DNA of 64,000 nt from Mytilus edulis (lineage: Eukaryota; Mollusca; Bivalvia; Mytilida; Mytilidae): contig NC_092356.1 of the NCBI RefSeq assembly GCF_963676685.1, forward strand, positions 22,245,750 to 22,309,749, given 5' to 3'. The notes beneath the pieces were generated by a model. The model was not told the DNA's origin and did no database searches. It worked only from the letters and a program-made list of their open reading frames with translations. Below, piece by piece: positions 21,601-33,200 of the stretch (position 1 is the stretch's first letter; every line of letters begins with the position of its first letter). The translations under genes and the position numbers were made by a program.

Positions 21601-22446
21601 CAGGCTTGCTTTTGCAGATTGTCCAGATATATATTAGGATTAAGGATTATGACATCAGTATCGTCTACAAAAGACTCATCAGTGACGTTTAATTCTTAAA
21701 AGTTGACGAGGCCAAATAAAGACTTTAAAAATGTATATAATGCAGAATCTTTAAACGAAAATGTATATTACCTGAGTGTATGTGTTCATTAATTTTTCTA
21801 CAAGGCACAGGTGCTGAGTTAGACATAGTGCAGATGTAAAACATTAAGTAATTGCGTAGCAATCCATTTAAAATTACTTTTTGCGTGATACATAAGATTT
21901 TCAGCTTTGTGTTCTTACATTCAAACAATTGTTTATATACACTTTGATATATTATGTTTTCATATACATTAATCCAATAATGAGTCCATTGCATTGTAAA
22001 TATATATATCGGGAATAGGAAAATGAAGACTATATGTCAAGAATTCGAAACAAAAACATTACCAAAATAAAAAAAGGTTAACAGACAAATAGCATTTTCA
22101 CAAACTATCTATGAATGGGCAAGAGGAAGCCACAGATATTTGCAGTTAAGATTTATCATAATTTTTTCTTAGTATTAAATGATTAAATTTGAGGACTTTA
22201 CATTTGTCTTTGCAGGCGAACATTTGTCTGGACCAAACTTTGATTCCTAAGCTGACAGTTGATGGAAAAAACAGTGGTACTGAGGAGAAAAAACGTGTTG
22301 CACAAATTGTCTTATTAGAATATTCTGAAGACAAAGAACTTTACTTTTTTCCAGGACTTGAGTTTGAAGCACCTGTAGATAAAGGCGTCGAGCCTGTGAA
22401 TTTGTCTACTTCAATGTCTGGGAAACCAGTTACCACAGCAAGTTAA
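15500..22446 (+). CDS. Unit B: pseudo-caspase lacking CARD exons, six exons
   Basis: Exons 15500-15600, 17057-17293, 18766-19000, 20030-20137, 21359-21474 and 22216-22446 correspond one to one with exons 3-8 of units A and C and give about 341 residues. No CARD exon lies in the 577 bases back to the unit A stop. The catalytic His is missing (L-F-L-S-G-E) and the Cys motif reads V-Q-T-Y-S-F-Q-G. p10 is intact (GSYFIQALVHVFKN; KELYFFPG). The first exon begins in phase 1 with no obvious start codon, so unit B is either the second half of a fused A-B gene or starts from an unseen exon. A stand-alone decaying fragment is possible, but all frames and splice sites are clean. Confidence 0.8.
15697..16288. 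mobile_element. Tc1/mariner-like MITE with long terminal inverted repeats
   Basis: The ends tatacacctgggaaaagtat and, inverted, tatacatctggaacaaagta are flanked by TA. The inverted repeats extend over about 95 bp (attgcaacacttccattgaa and beyond to the 'accaaatactttt' block). It is 592 bp long with no ORF, so it is non-autonomous. It sits in the first intron of unit B. Confidence 0.85.
17057..17293 (+). CDS. Unit B exon 2: p20 N-terminal part
   Basis: 79 codons, phase 0 to 0, acceptor gtttgaag, donor gag|gtatat. GKFILISNVQC and FDKSNMSQLLKYMGYDL correspond to caspase beta 1 and the following helix. The loop between them is about 12 residues longer than in unit A. Confidence 0.9.
17590..17780 (-). 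repeat. Inverted copy of the 'cactgatgagtcttttgtag' repeat
   Basis: cgccagacgcgcgtttcgtc and aaaagactcatcagtgacgc are the reverse complement of the block at 13560-13630. The repeat continues through aagtacgaagttgaagagca. Confidence 0.75.
18285..18530 (+). repeat. Dispersed repeat, intron of unit B
   Basis: Shares cgacgggtgccacatg and the 'gtggttcgtgt' block with 56800-57000 and ends near 'tagttctctatactgtgta'. The family is bivalve-like from memory. Confidence 0.55.
18766..19000 (+). CDS. Unit B exon 3: p20 core, catalytic residues lost
   Basis: 235 nt, acceptor ctttttgcag, donor caag|gtactt. YDSLAILFLSGEIK lacks the His of S-H-G-E. KPKVIFVQTYSFQG lacks the Cys of Q-A-C-R-G. Confidence 0.9.
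19480..19655 (+). repeat. Copy of the repeat ending aacagcggtatactactgtt
   Basis: Same 3' module as at 10510-10665 (tgtgttgcgtttcggtgttg, then gaacagcggtatactactg). Lies in the intron before unit B exon 4. Confidence 0.75.
20030..20137 (+). CDS. Unit B exon 4: p20/p10 linker with a DQTD|S motif
   Basis: 108 nt, phase 1 to 1. D-Q-T-D (20047-20058) followed by Ser is a typical executioner-caspase cleavage motif. The exon ends DDIFMVSSYPRI. Confidence 0.9.
   Translation, partial: TKLNLWIKQILQQMILSREVNQTQTTYLWYLVTQE
20565..20835 (-). repeat. Fragment of retroelement 3' end, inverted
   Basis: agagacaacaacccgatcaa, cagcgagaaactcccgcatc and gggagaggcgcaaaaatgcg parallel 49180-49425, the 3' region of the retroelement whose relic opens this window. 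Confidence 0.7.
21180..21325 (+). repeat. Diverged dispersed repeat next to unit B exon 5
   Basis: tttgacatataatggtttgc, atggagagttttctcattag and acacatcttcctatat match the 3' half of the 1600-1790 repeat. It ends about 35 bases before the exon acceptor. Confidence 0.55.
21359..21474 (+). CDS. Unit B exon 5: p10 start
   Basis: 116 nt, phase 1 to 0. GPWIIGENMIGSYFIQALVH carries the p10 G-S-x-x-I-Q motif. Confidence 0.9.
21640..21725 (-). repeat. Inverted fragment of the 'actgatgagtcttttgtaga' repeat
   Basis: tctacaaaagactcatcagt followed by gacgtttaattctt and 'gaggccaaataaag'. Confidence 0.65.
22216..22446 (+). CDS. Unit B exon 6: p10 C-terminus and stop
   Basis: Acceptor gtctttgcag, 77 codons including the stop. 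VAQIVLLEYSEDKELYFFPG closes the caspase fold. A 24-residue tail follows. AATAAA lies at 22504-22509. Confidence 0.9.
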   Translation, partial: ANICLDQTLIPKLTVDGKNSGTEEKKRVAQIVLLEYSEDKELYFFPGLEFEAPVDKGVEPVNLSTSMSGKPVTTAS

Positions 22447-23603
22447 AGTTACCCTACAAACTTCATATAATGCAGTTAAATTTTGTAGAACTAATTGTTC
22501 GTAAATAAAGAAGCTAACTTTTGATGGAATAGTGTATGAGATTAAAGAAAACAATTCATAAAAAATATATTAAAATGTGCCTTATCTTACCTTTTCTTTT
22601 ACTAAAATTGTATATGACATACATCAGTTTGTTTAATGAAGTTTGGTGAAGATTCACGTCAGTAGTTACAAGCAATAACTTGTATCTAATTTGTAGTTAT
22701 TGAAGTAAAGATTCTTAATTGGTACTGACGTTGCTCATGTTTTTTATCATCTTAATAACGTGTTAATGTATTCTTTTATTTGTCCTTTTCACTGTTTAGT
22801 CTACTTTAGGTGATATTCATTTGAAGTGGCTCGGTACTTATACAACATTTTTTATTGTGCTATGATGAGAAAAACATATTCCTGTCTTTCATTTTTGCCT
22901 ATTCATGCTTTGTCTATATTTCTTTTTGTGTTCCATTATTACATACTAGTATTTGTTTGTTTTTATACTGATTAAAATAATTACACAATATTGACTGATG
23001 CACCCTTATATAGAAATTTTTACATTTCATGTCGGTTTGTGTTGTCATACATCATTCTCAATATAATACAATTGTATGCAACTGTGAAAAAAGTGAAAGG
23101 TTAAGCTAGCTATAACACTAGGTATAATCCACCATATTTTATAAAAGAAAATGCCTGTTCCAAAGTAAATGGAGAAAACCTGGAGGTAATTATCATTATT
23201 TCTTATGCAGCAAAAATACTGCAATCTGATTGGTTAATAACCCCGGTGTAAACAACACCTCACCCTAGTTCACCCCCGAAATAAATAAAATTTTGCCAAA
23301 ATTTTTATAAATAAAATTTTGACTTAATAAATAAATAAAATAAAAAAAGAAATATTAAAATTTTGAAAAAAAATTAAAAATTAGGACAAAAATTTCAAAT
23401 TTAAAAAAAAGATTCTGGAAAAAACTCAAAAGGACACAACATTTTTCTGATTTTTTCCAAAAATAAAGAAAACAAGTATTTAACAATGCGCAGCAACTTC
23501 GACGTTGAAAAAATGTTACGCTGGAAATTTTTCATTACCATTTTTCAATTTTACATCTTGGTTTCAAAATGAGTAAAAGAATTGTCCATAAGAAATATAT
23601 TCG

Positions 23604-23737
23604 TTATCTTGGTGTAATCAGGGGTGTATGAATTTTCAACAACGGTGTAAAATTCTGTACATTCTGCTGCGCCTCAGGGTGTATGAATTTTCAACAACGG
23701 TGTAAAATTCTGTACACCCATGATTACACCAAGATAA
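23604..23737. mobile_element. Foldback MITE-like element with internal 39-bp direct repeat
   Basis: A perfect 17-bp inverted repeat ttatcttggtgtaatca (23604-23620) pairs with 23721-23737. Inside, gggtgtatgaattttcaaca and the following 19 bases occur twice, at 23622-23660 and 23677-23715. Confidence 0.7.
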
Positions 23738-24689
23738 CTAATAATACAACTATATGCTTGAAATTGTTAGTCGACTCCTTGTAGATGTTTTTTTTTTCAA
23801 TAAAAGGATGTTATTACATTCTTGAATGTTTCAAAATCCCTCCACATTTTCCATAAATATATATTCTATCTGGATTATATCTTTTACATTGTAGTTTATG
23901 TTTACATAGTACATTTTTTTATCAAAACTTATTGCTTGATAAAAGGAGTTTATGTTTGTTTTGTGTATCACATTTTCAGCAATTGCTTTCAATAGTAATA
24001 TTATTGTTATATGTAATTAATGCATTAATCTTCATATAGTTTTGAATAAATGTATTTCATTTCATCCATTATAATTGTTTATCTTAATTTTGACAAACCT
24101 TTCTATCACATTTGATGCATTGAACATCAACGTAAAATCCTTGTTTATCCTATATATTACACGTTGCAGCACTCGTGTTTCGACAATCACACAGTCACAT
24201 ATTCACATATATAAATAGGTTATATAGGCAAGAACAGGCCCATCACTACACAGGAATAATAATTTCGAAACTGGCTTACATAGTATGCAAATTTATACTC
24301 ATTTGAAATTCTGTATCAAAAGATCAACACTTGGTAAACTTGTAGATACCAGGGGAACAACTGTGTCTTATATAAACCTTATTTCTATTATACGGCATGT
24401 GCAATGAGGTATGTTCCTGTTATGAATAAAATACTGAAGAACAATAAGTAAATTGACACTTATAGGGATTGTGTAATATTGTTAATACTGCTGGTTACAA
24501 TTTGGTTATTCAATACATAGGATATAATACGTGTTCTGTAAAATACTTTCATTTATTGTAGAAGAAAAAATTAAATCACTTTATGTTCAAATCTTCAGTG
24601 TGCTTCAAACAAACTGCATAGGAATACAACGACGTGTGACACAAATGAAGTAGAATCTGGTTACTCTGTCGAAGCACCTGATATTACCC

Positions 24690-24850
24690 CTGGTTGTGTT
24701 TGGTATGTTTAGTTTTATGTGTTGTGTTTGGGTTACTGTAATTTGTCCGTTTGTCTTTTTTTCTGTTTTAGTCATGGCGTTGCCAGTTTATTTGCGAGTT
24801 TGAAACCATTTTGGTATCTTTTGTCCTATATGGTGAAAAATTTTATTGAA
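24690..24850 (+). repeat. Dispersed repeat fragment
   Basis: gtttgtctttttttctgttt, tcatggcgttgccagtttat and ttttggtatcttttgtcc are shared with 33745-33850, where the same order occurs. Confidence 0.65.
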
Positions 24851-25829
24851 GCCTTTGGTTCTGGTCTGAGTAAAATAGATATAGCACGAGACCAGTTGTT
24901 TACTGATATTAAAATCTCTTACAATCATTTAACAAAACGTTTAAGAAAACTAAGAAAGGTAACAAACAAAAACTGAGATGAGACACTAACATATTTATAG
25001 ACTCTCGTTGAGATTTGATATTTTAGCTTTACAGAATGTAAACATGGTTTTCAATACCTTGGAAATGATATTCAAGACTGCTGCCGATATAAATAATACC
25101 GTCATTGAAAAAGAAAAAAAAAAGCACAATGCTACCCTGAAAATAAGAACAAAAGCTACACAAAACCCCTTAAAAAATTTACATGTACATTAAAACGTAT
25201 AATAAATGTACCACTCTTGAACGATAACACAAGTTCTTACTTTACGATGCAACTATTGGTGGAAGTCTTACCAGCAATGGTATCACTACCCCAGGAGCCA
25301 ACATTTTTTTATAATCAAATATCGTTGATATTTATCGGTTTTTTTCAAAGTAAATTAACAATGTCACAGTGAAAAGTTTAAGTGAATTATCTTTATCGAT
25401 ATGGTTTGATTATTTGTAATAGTGTTGATCTTCTACAGTATCACCTAATATGTATAAATACGAACAAACCGGAAGTAGGTAAATTGAAATTGCAAAGCAG
25501 GAAGTAAATTCGCGATCAAACCAGTATACAATGTATACGTAATACTCGGTTAGATACATTGATATTCTTTATGTACAAAGGTGTGTAGTTGATATAAGAC
25601 ACGAACGAAAATAGTTTACATTAAACCTGTAACTTAATAACACAAGGTGATAGAATCACTTCCAAGAAAAGGAGAAATATTGTAATAGATTTCATCTGAA
25701 AGTTTTGTCCTACTAGGTAAATACAAAACTTTATAATTTGATTTGATTGAGTCAGTCATCTAGTCAACGACTTCAGGTAAGAGTTCTAAATTCTAATTCA
25801 ACCGAACTATTACGTACGTTCAAGGAGCA

Positions 25830-26015
25830 TTTTCGTTTGATTTGTTTTACATTTGTCATTTCAGGGCCTTTTATAGCTGACTATACGGTATGGGCTTTGC
25901 CAAGTCATTGTCGAAGGCCGTACGGTGACCTATTGTTGTTAACGTCATCTGTGTCATTTGGTCTCTTGTGGATGGTTGTCTCATTGGCCTTTTTACCACA
26001 TCTTCTTTTCTATAA
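25830..26015 (+). repeat. Dispersed mussel-type repeat
   Basis: gggccttttatagctgacta, cgaaggccgtacggtgacct and gtgtcatttggtctcttgtg align with 6885-7020 and 53035-53180. The ORF across it is not a gene. Confidence 0.8.
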
Positions 26016-27077
26016 TTTCTTATACTGTCATCTCCACGGTAAATTAATAACAGTCAAACACTCAGTAAAATTAACTTCAACAACAAAATTTTGTCGGTTG
26101 TTTTGCATTTTACAAACTGTGTGACATTTTATGTTTACACTTGCTTATTATTTTTATTAAATTAAAGACTCGTTATTTCATCCCAAAAAAAATATTCTTG
26201 AACATTGTTTCCATATATCATGTATATTGAATATTTTGTAAGAAAAGCAGAGCTTTCAAGATTTTGCAAATCATTTATATCGTTCTGATTGGTGTGTGAA
26301 TTAATAACATTATACGTGCACTTAAAATGAATCCATTTAATTACAGACTGATGTATTTGTTTCTGCCGTGGTCTCTTCTTACATATTCGGTTCGATTCAT
26401 ATGTGTTGGCAACAGAAGAAACATACAAACGTACCTCACACTGTAACCCGAAACGCAAAAAAATATGTTTTGTTGATGAAATATCTCTCGATTTATTTTT
26501 CAATATTATAACATGTACATTATAGCACATGCTACTTTTCAATGTTGGATAAATATGGATGTAAAGAGGTTTCATCTAGTCGTGGATGTTAATAAACTAA
26601 AAGCTGTAGAAAATGTGCATAATTTGACTGGGTATCACTAGTGCTTTAAAATGCATGTAATGAGTTGATTTGGCTTAGCTATTTCGGGATAAATTACATT
26701 ACTTATTAACAATATATACCCATATATATGGGCAATTTGAGGAATGAAATGTTTTCCAGAATTTTAAGACTCACAAACATTTTATGGTGACGTCAGAGTA
26801 TCGGTTGTAAAATTGGGTTCACTTTATGCACATGTTATAAAATGGTCGAACAATCTAAATTTGTTGAAAAATATATGTATAATTTTAGCGGAAATGATGA
26901 ATATATGTACAATGTATTTGTTTAACAATAAATCTGTAATACTTGTTAGTTTAAACAGTGTATTATCCAAAAACAGTGATAAAATAATCAGTCAAAAATT
27001 TTCGAAAGTTTTCATTTAACACCCAACCAATTTGATAACTATTTTGTTTTCTTTTAATTCAGAACTACACAACCATA

Positions 27078-27212
27078 ATGGAACAGAAACATAAAAAAGT
27101 TCTTCAAAAATGTACGGTCTATCTTATACGAAACCTGTCGGAAGTGGAAGCTATATGCGATCATTTAGTTGTTGATGGGATACTGACACAAGGACAGAAC
27201 GACTCAATTAAG
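27078..27212 (+). CDS. Unit C exon 1: first half of the CARD
   Basis: 45 codons, start ATG 15 nt after the acceptor cttttaattcag, donor attaag|gtctgt. Contains VEAICDHLVVDGILTQG, close to the unit A exon 1 product. Confidence 0.88.
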
Positions 27213-30200
27213 GTCTGTTAGATCGAAATATATTTCCATTTCAAGAAAAACAAAATATAACCAACATACAAGTGAGAGGTATTGCTAGCTTTAAAACCAG
27301 GTTTAATCTACCATTTCCTACTTAAGAGAATGCCTGTACCAAGTAAGCAAGATGGCAGTTGTTATCTAATCGTTTGATGTGTTTGAGCTTTTGAATTTAC
27401 CATTTGATTAGAGACTTTCCATGTCGGTTTTACCTCGGAGCTCGCGCGGTATTTTTGTTATTTATTCTTATATTACAGATCTAGAGTCATATACAGTCAG
27501 GCCTTTTGAATTCGTAGATATGTTTTTAACAATATCATTATACTGTTCAATCAATCTATCACTATATATATATGGATATTGTGTATCTTATATACTTATT
27601 ATAGACTAATGTCTAATGGTGTATGTATACTGTTGTATAGGCATCTCTCCGTCTATGACTTGAAGTATACTATAATACTTCCAACACTTTAATTTGTATT
27701 AGTGTTCAGGATGAAAGTAAATCCAGAAAGGCGTTTTGAAAACAGCAAATTCATAACGTCTCGTTTTCATATTTTTTAAATAAGTATTAACATTTGTATA
27801 AGCTAGTCTTTGTAGAGATGCCTACATACTTGTTGCAACATTTAGATTGTTAAGCCACAGATAACGGTCGATACTCACACCGTCATATAATAAGTCGAAG
27901 ACCTGTCTGATAAAAATGAGAATTGGGCTGTTAAACATGAACAGTATAGTATGTATATTCCTTCGACTCAAGTGCAACTATCACGTCTTCCAGATATTTT
28001 CTTTTAACCTCTGTCTTAAGTGGTAGAGAGGACAGGCGCAACCATTTTTTCGTTATTGATTGACTCTATTTTAGTGGTGAATAGAATAGAAGTTCTTAAA
28101 AACATTTGTCATCGTAATTTCAGTTCCGAGTTTTTCCGTGTTCAATCTCAGTTCATGCAATATTCAGATCAACGAAGTATAGTCTGTATGAAAAATCAAC
28201 TTATTAATAATGAGGAGAACAACACTGAAAAGTGTGGTCATATTCTTTTATTATTGCTAATTTCGCCTTAAGAATAAGAATAATGCATATGCATAAACAA
28301 TTAGCACAACTTTTTTCAACCTCTGCATTATAGATAAGCACTGGCTACAATGTCCTGCTAAAGTTACAATAAAAGTTGCTGTCGGATCATTTTCAGGAAA
28401 TACATCTTGGCATTTAGTAGCGGAAGTAATAATAATTGAAACTTATTGTTACTTTCTGTGGGTAATTGTACTCAATGCCTTATTGCTATTTGTGGACCTT
28501 AATTTTCTATTCTAGATGTAGGAGCTGTTTGATAAGAAAATATTTTAAAGGAATGGACAACTACTGGAAATGATTATACGAATATTTATAAATTTAAACT
28601 ACATGTAATAGAAGGCTTCACATGTGTGAATTTTGACCTAGGTCTAACCTTAAAATCATGTTTATGGCAGATCGTTTCAATATATTTAAAAAATCAAAAT
28701 TTTTAGATTATATTTATTTTTTCTTTTCAATAATTGTTGGGATTCAGACGAAAAAGCCAGCACCAACAGCACATATTAGAGAACTTTTAACTATCTTACC
28801 AAGGAGAGGAAGAAACGCTTATCATAGTTTTCTTAAAGCGCTTGATGAAACAGAAAACACAGATGCTGCTGAGTACTTGAGAGAACACAATGGTTCTAAA
28901 AGTACCGCTGGTGATACACAGGAGAAAAAACAACAATATACCGAACAACCAGAGGAAAAACACAAATTACAATCTCAAAATAAACCAGGTATGACAAATT
29001 TTAAAATTAGATTTGACAATGTTTGATTATCATTTCTTTTTATTATTGTTAATTTTGATTTTAACATTCTGTATTGGATTCATATTATAAGTCTAACTAA
29101 TTGTTATCTAATTGGCAATCTATAACACTATCTTCTCATTTTATATTAATTTCATCTTCAATTATGTCGCCTGTCAAGATGATGGTGTTGTCTGACTAGT
29201 ACCCTATTATGACATTTATATGTGTCTCTTTTTCGTTTTATCTTTAGCAAACGGAGGACACAAAATAAATTCAATATACAGTATTGTAATATGATCATGT
29301 CATGTTTTTGCATAAAGAAACGAAAACATGTCAATAAAATTATTCTTACTGGTGAAATACACCCAAATTATTATTGTTTTTTTTTTAATTTAGTCATAGA
29401 GAATTACGTATTAGTTTTATAATGATATTTTGTTCACCAGGTTCGATAAAGCCAGCTAAGTGTTGACAATAAATGTTATATCAATTCATTATTGACTGAA
29501 TTAAAGTTCTCTGGCTTTCAATAAAAAGTAAAATCACAAAAATACTGAACTCCGAGGAAAATTCAAAAAAGGAAAGTTTCCAATCAAATGGCAAAATCAA
29601 AAGTTCAAACACATCAAACGAATGGATAACAACTGTCATATTCCTGACTTGGTACAGGCATTTTCTGATGTAGAAATGGTGGATTGAACCTGGTTTTATA
29701 GATAGCTAAACCTCTCACTTGTATGACAGTCGCATCAAATTCCATTATATTGTCAACGATGCGTGAACAAAACAAACAGACACAATAGGTAAAAATGTAA
29801 AAAAAAATAGGGGTACAGCAGTCAACATTGTGTTATCATCTTAATCACTATAAAAACAAAACATGTAACTAAGAAGCACAAAAAGGAATACTTCAAATTT
29901 AACATCCTCATTTTGCTTATATTATACGATTGTATTTATCTATGTAAAATCTAAATATGGCATTTAGTGAGCGAACAGATTATAAATGTTTTATTTAGTT
30001 TTTGACACAGTTTACATCTTTTAAAGTGCGTGTCCTCTAATATCAAACATTATTTGGTCAAATGGGGTCTTATTTTTCATTTGTATATATTTGAGTGTCA
30101 TTAATGATTGTTTTGCAGACAAAGCTCGCTTTTACCGTACAAAATATTAAATATGATATCTTTGATAAGCCTTGTCTACTGCGGGTAAATATAACGGAAT

Positions 30201-33200
30201 TTGATGACACTGTCATCAAAGTGAGAGGGTTAGCGCTATAAAACCAGGTTTAATCCAACAATTTTCTACATTTGAAAATGCCTGTACCTAGTCAGGAACA
30301 TGACAGTTCTTGTCCATTCGTTTTTGATGTGTTTTGTTATTTGATTTTGCCTTGTGATTATGGACTTTCCGAATTGATTTTCCTCTAAATTCAGTATTTT
30401 TGTGATTTTACTTTTTACTTATAGATTGGCCAGATTTAAGTAAACGTTTCGCCCTTGTAAAGATGGATGACATAGCAAAGTGTACTGAAAAAGAATTTAC
30501 AACGAAATGTGGAAGCAGAGAGGAAAAGGTATAACTGAGAAGTCTAAATTATGTTAAAAAAAACGGTAACCTGTTAAATTGTAAGATTTTGTTTAGAAAG
30601 CTAATATATGGCAAACCGTGGCTGCCTCATGCGAACAATATATATGTTTATATATACACATACTTTCCATGTACAGGTTCAAGAAATATCAGTTTATTTT
30701 TTCATGATTTAACAAAAAATATATGAAGATATTTTAGGTATTCTTATGTGCACTGATGGCGTATTTCTTTTCTTCTTCAAACGAAAGACTTGTTGTCTTC
30801 ATTTTGAAATCAATTGATGACTAAATCAAGTAACAATCCGTCTTAAATTCATCTAATAGCAATCTTTCGACAATACTTTATTTTTATTTAATATATGCTT
30901 TTTGGCAACTTTCACCCAAAGTGATATATTTACCCGATTTACTTTATAATTTCATGTTAATTAACAAAACACGAAGAAGATTTGCATGCTTTACTTTAAT
31001 ATAATTTTTATCGTGAAATGTTCAAAAAATAACAATTGAAATGTTACAGCACCTATTAATATAAAAAAGAAGATGTGGTATGATTGCCAATGAGACAACT
31101 GTCCACAAGAGCTCAAAATGACACAGACTTTAACAACTATAGGTCACCGTAAACAGGTTTTCAAACTAAGTCTAGTGCGTGTGAAAATTGGACTCACCTA
31201 GTATCAAAAACATATCATCTAAAGATATGTTATTTTTCTATAAACTAACTGTTTATCATTTTTAGAATATTTAATTTCTCGAAACAAAACGATTAACCGC
31301 CTCAAAGGCATAGATGGCTAACCAAGTATTTGGCACATAAATCGGAATTTCGGGTTTTTAATGCTGTTCAACTTAATAACATTGAAAAGTAAAATCTCAA
31401 AAATACTTAACTCCGAGAAAGACTATAATCAAATGGCAAGACCAAAAGCTCAAACACATAAAACGAATGGACAACAGCTGTCATATTCCTGACTTGGTAG
31501 AGGCATTTCTTAAATTTAGTTTTTTTTATAACATATTATACTTTACTGTCAATCTAATATCGTCATAAAATTGCCTTCCTTTAGGCGAATATTTACCACC
31601 AAAGTACAAAGTATTAGTTACATGAAAAGTACTGTACGTATCATATTTTTTAAAGATATATCCAATGAAAAATGTTAAGAGAGGAAAATTTATCATGATA
31701 TCCAATGCTGAGTGTATTTCGAAAGATATAGAAAGCAAATGTGACGTAGAAATGAAGAAGGCAGCAACATATTCACAGCAATGTATCACGAATTCAGACT
31801 TTGACAAATCCAATATTGGTCAGCTATTTAAATGCATGGGATACGATGCAAAGGGTGGTAATCTGGTTAACAAACCAAAAGAGGTATTGTATCTTTTTTT
31901 TAAATGTTATTGATTAGAACTTCATTATAACCAACACATTCTTCTAAAATCTTTAATTCCTTTCTTTGCTTGTTATGGTAGATTGAGTTCGTTTATAACA
32001 TACACTGTTACGGCATACTAATTTTATCTGAACACTAATTTCCAGATCAGCTGGTGTAAGTCGTATATATAGTATAAGTTTACTAGTGGAACTTGTCACG
32101 AGTTTTTCTTACCGACTGTCTTAATATGTGGAATTTAGACTAGTGGCAAGCTATTTATGAACATAATGGCATTAGTCTATACAACAACAAATACTACTAA
32201 AAGCAATCCGTTACCTTGCAATGTGTTTTTGCATAAATCATCAATTTCTTTATATGTGGTATGCGAAAAGTTTCACATTTTTCTTCAACGGTATGTTATT
32301 TTTTAATAGGAACGTAACAACACTGCTAGTCGTGCTTTAACATAAACTGCGTCCACTAATGCACGGTCTTCACATGTTCGCTTATAACAATCACATTCCT
32401 AGAACTGATCAATTAAAGGTTAGATAAACAGATGTATCAATATCACTAATGAAATTTTATATCATTTTCTCTGCAGGAAATCAAAGAGTTCTTGATAAAG
32501 ATATTAAGTGAAATAGACAAGGACCCCTTCTCTCAGTATGACAGTCTCGTTATAATGTTTGTATCTGGAAAACATGACTCTGAAGCAAGCAAGATTTATG
32601 ATGCTAGTGGGGACGAGGTTCCAACAACTGATATCTTAGAAATCATTAAAGCTTGTCATCATTTTGAAGGGAAACCGAAAGTTGTATTTATTCATACCTA
32701 TAATTTTAAAGGTATTTTCTGTGTTCAACTTTAATGATTAATACAATTTTAACTTGAACAACTATTGGCGAGAGAGAAACACAAACATATGTTTATAATT
32801 TAAAACAATCTTTTAATATATTAGGTAATTTCGATAGAAAATTGTAATGCTTAGTTTCCATTCATGTTATCAGAAAATAAGATTAACACCCCAAAAAAAA
32901 TAAAGCATACATTACATACTTTCATTGGTATATGTATGCAATAATCATACAAATCTCTGGGAATACACGATAGTGTTAGCGGTATTGAATCAAAATGGTT
33001 ATAACAATTAGAAAAATTAAAAACTAATCCTGAAACATCATTAAATAAAGTTCACGTATCAAAAAAAACATTGGTCCTAATACCGAACCTAATATCACTT
33101 TTCAAAATTGAAATTGTCTTATCTTTGTAATTTCCATATGTTGAAATGACATAACATTCACTATTTAAGGAACATTGTTCAAGGGCACCATAAAATGCTA

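Larger units (their letters stand above)
22447..27062. other. Intergenic region between units B and C
   Basis: About 4.6 kb with no supported gene. It holds repeat fragments, a foldback structure at 23604-23737, a low-complexity A-rich stretch near 23270-23480 and a dispersed repeat at 25830-26015. ORFs at 24719-24976 and 25008-25193 show no recognisable domain; the first partly overlaps a repeat. Noncoding first exons or the promoter of unit C should lie here but cannot be placed. Confidence 0.5.

Noticed and set aside
24719-25193. Two small plus-strand ORFs with Lys-rich, helical translations
   Set aside because: The first begins in a repeat. They could be exons of an unknown gene, but there is no family match and no paired splice sites that I trust.
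25747-26124. 125-codon ORF on the plus strand
   Set aside because: It runs through a copy of the dispersed repeat also seen at 6850-7025 and 52990-53185; the translation has no domain.
26162-26575. 137-codon ORF on the minus strand
   Set aside because: Longest stand-alone ORF in the intergenic gap, but no recognisable domain, low-complexity AT-rich codons and no splice or start context. Kept as unsupported.
11572-32711. Active caspases
   Set aside because: The fold is right, but no unit has the His or the Cys at the expected positions, and no nearby alternative His-Gly or Q-A-C motif appears in the adjacent exons.
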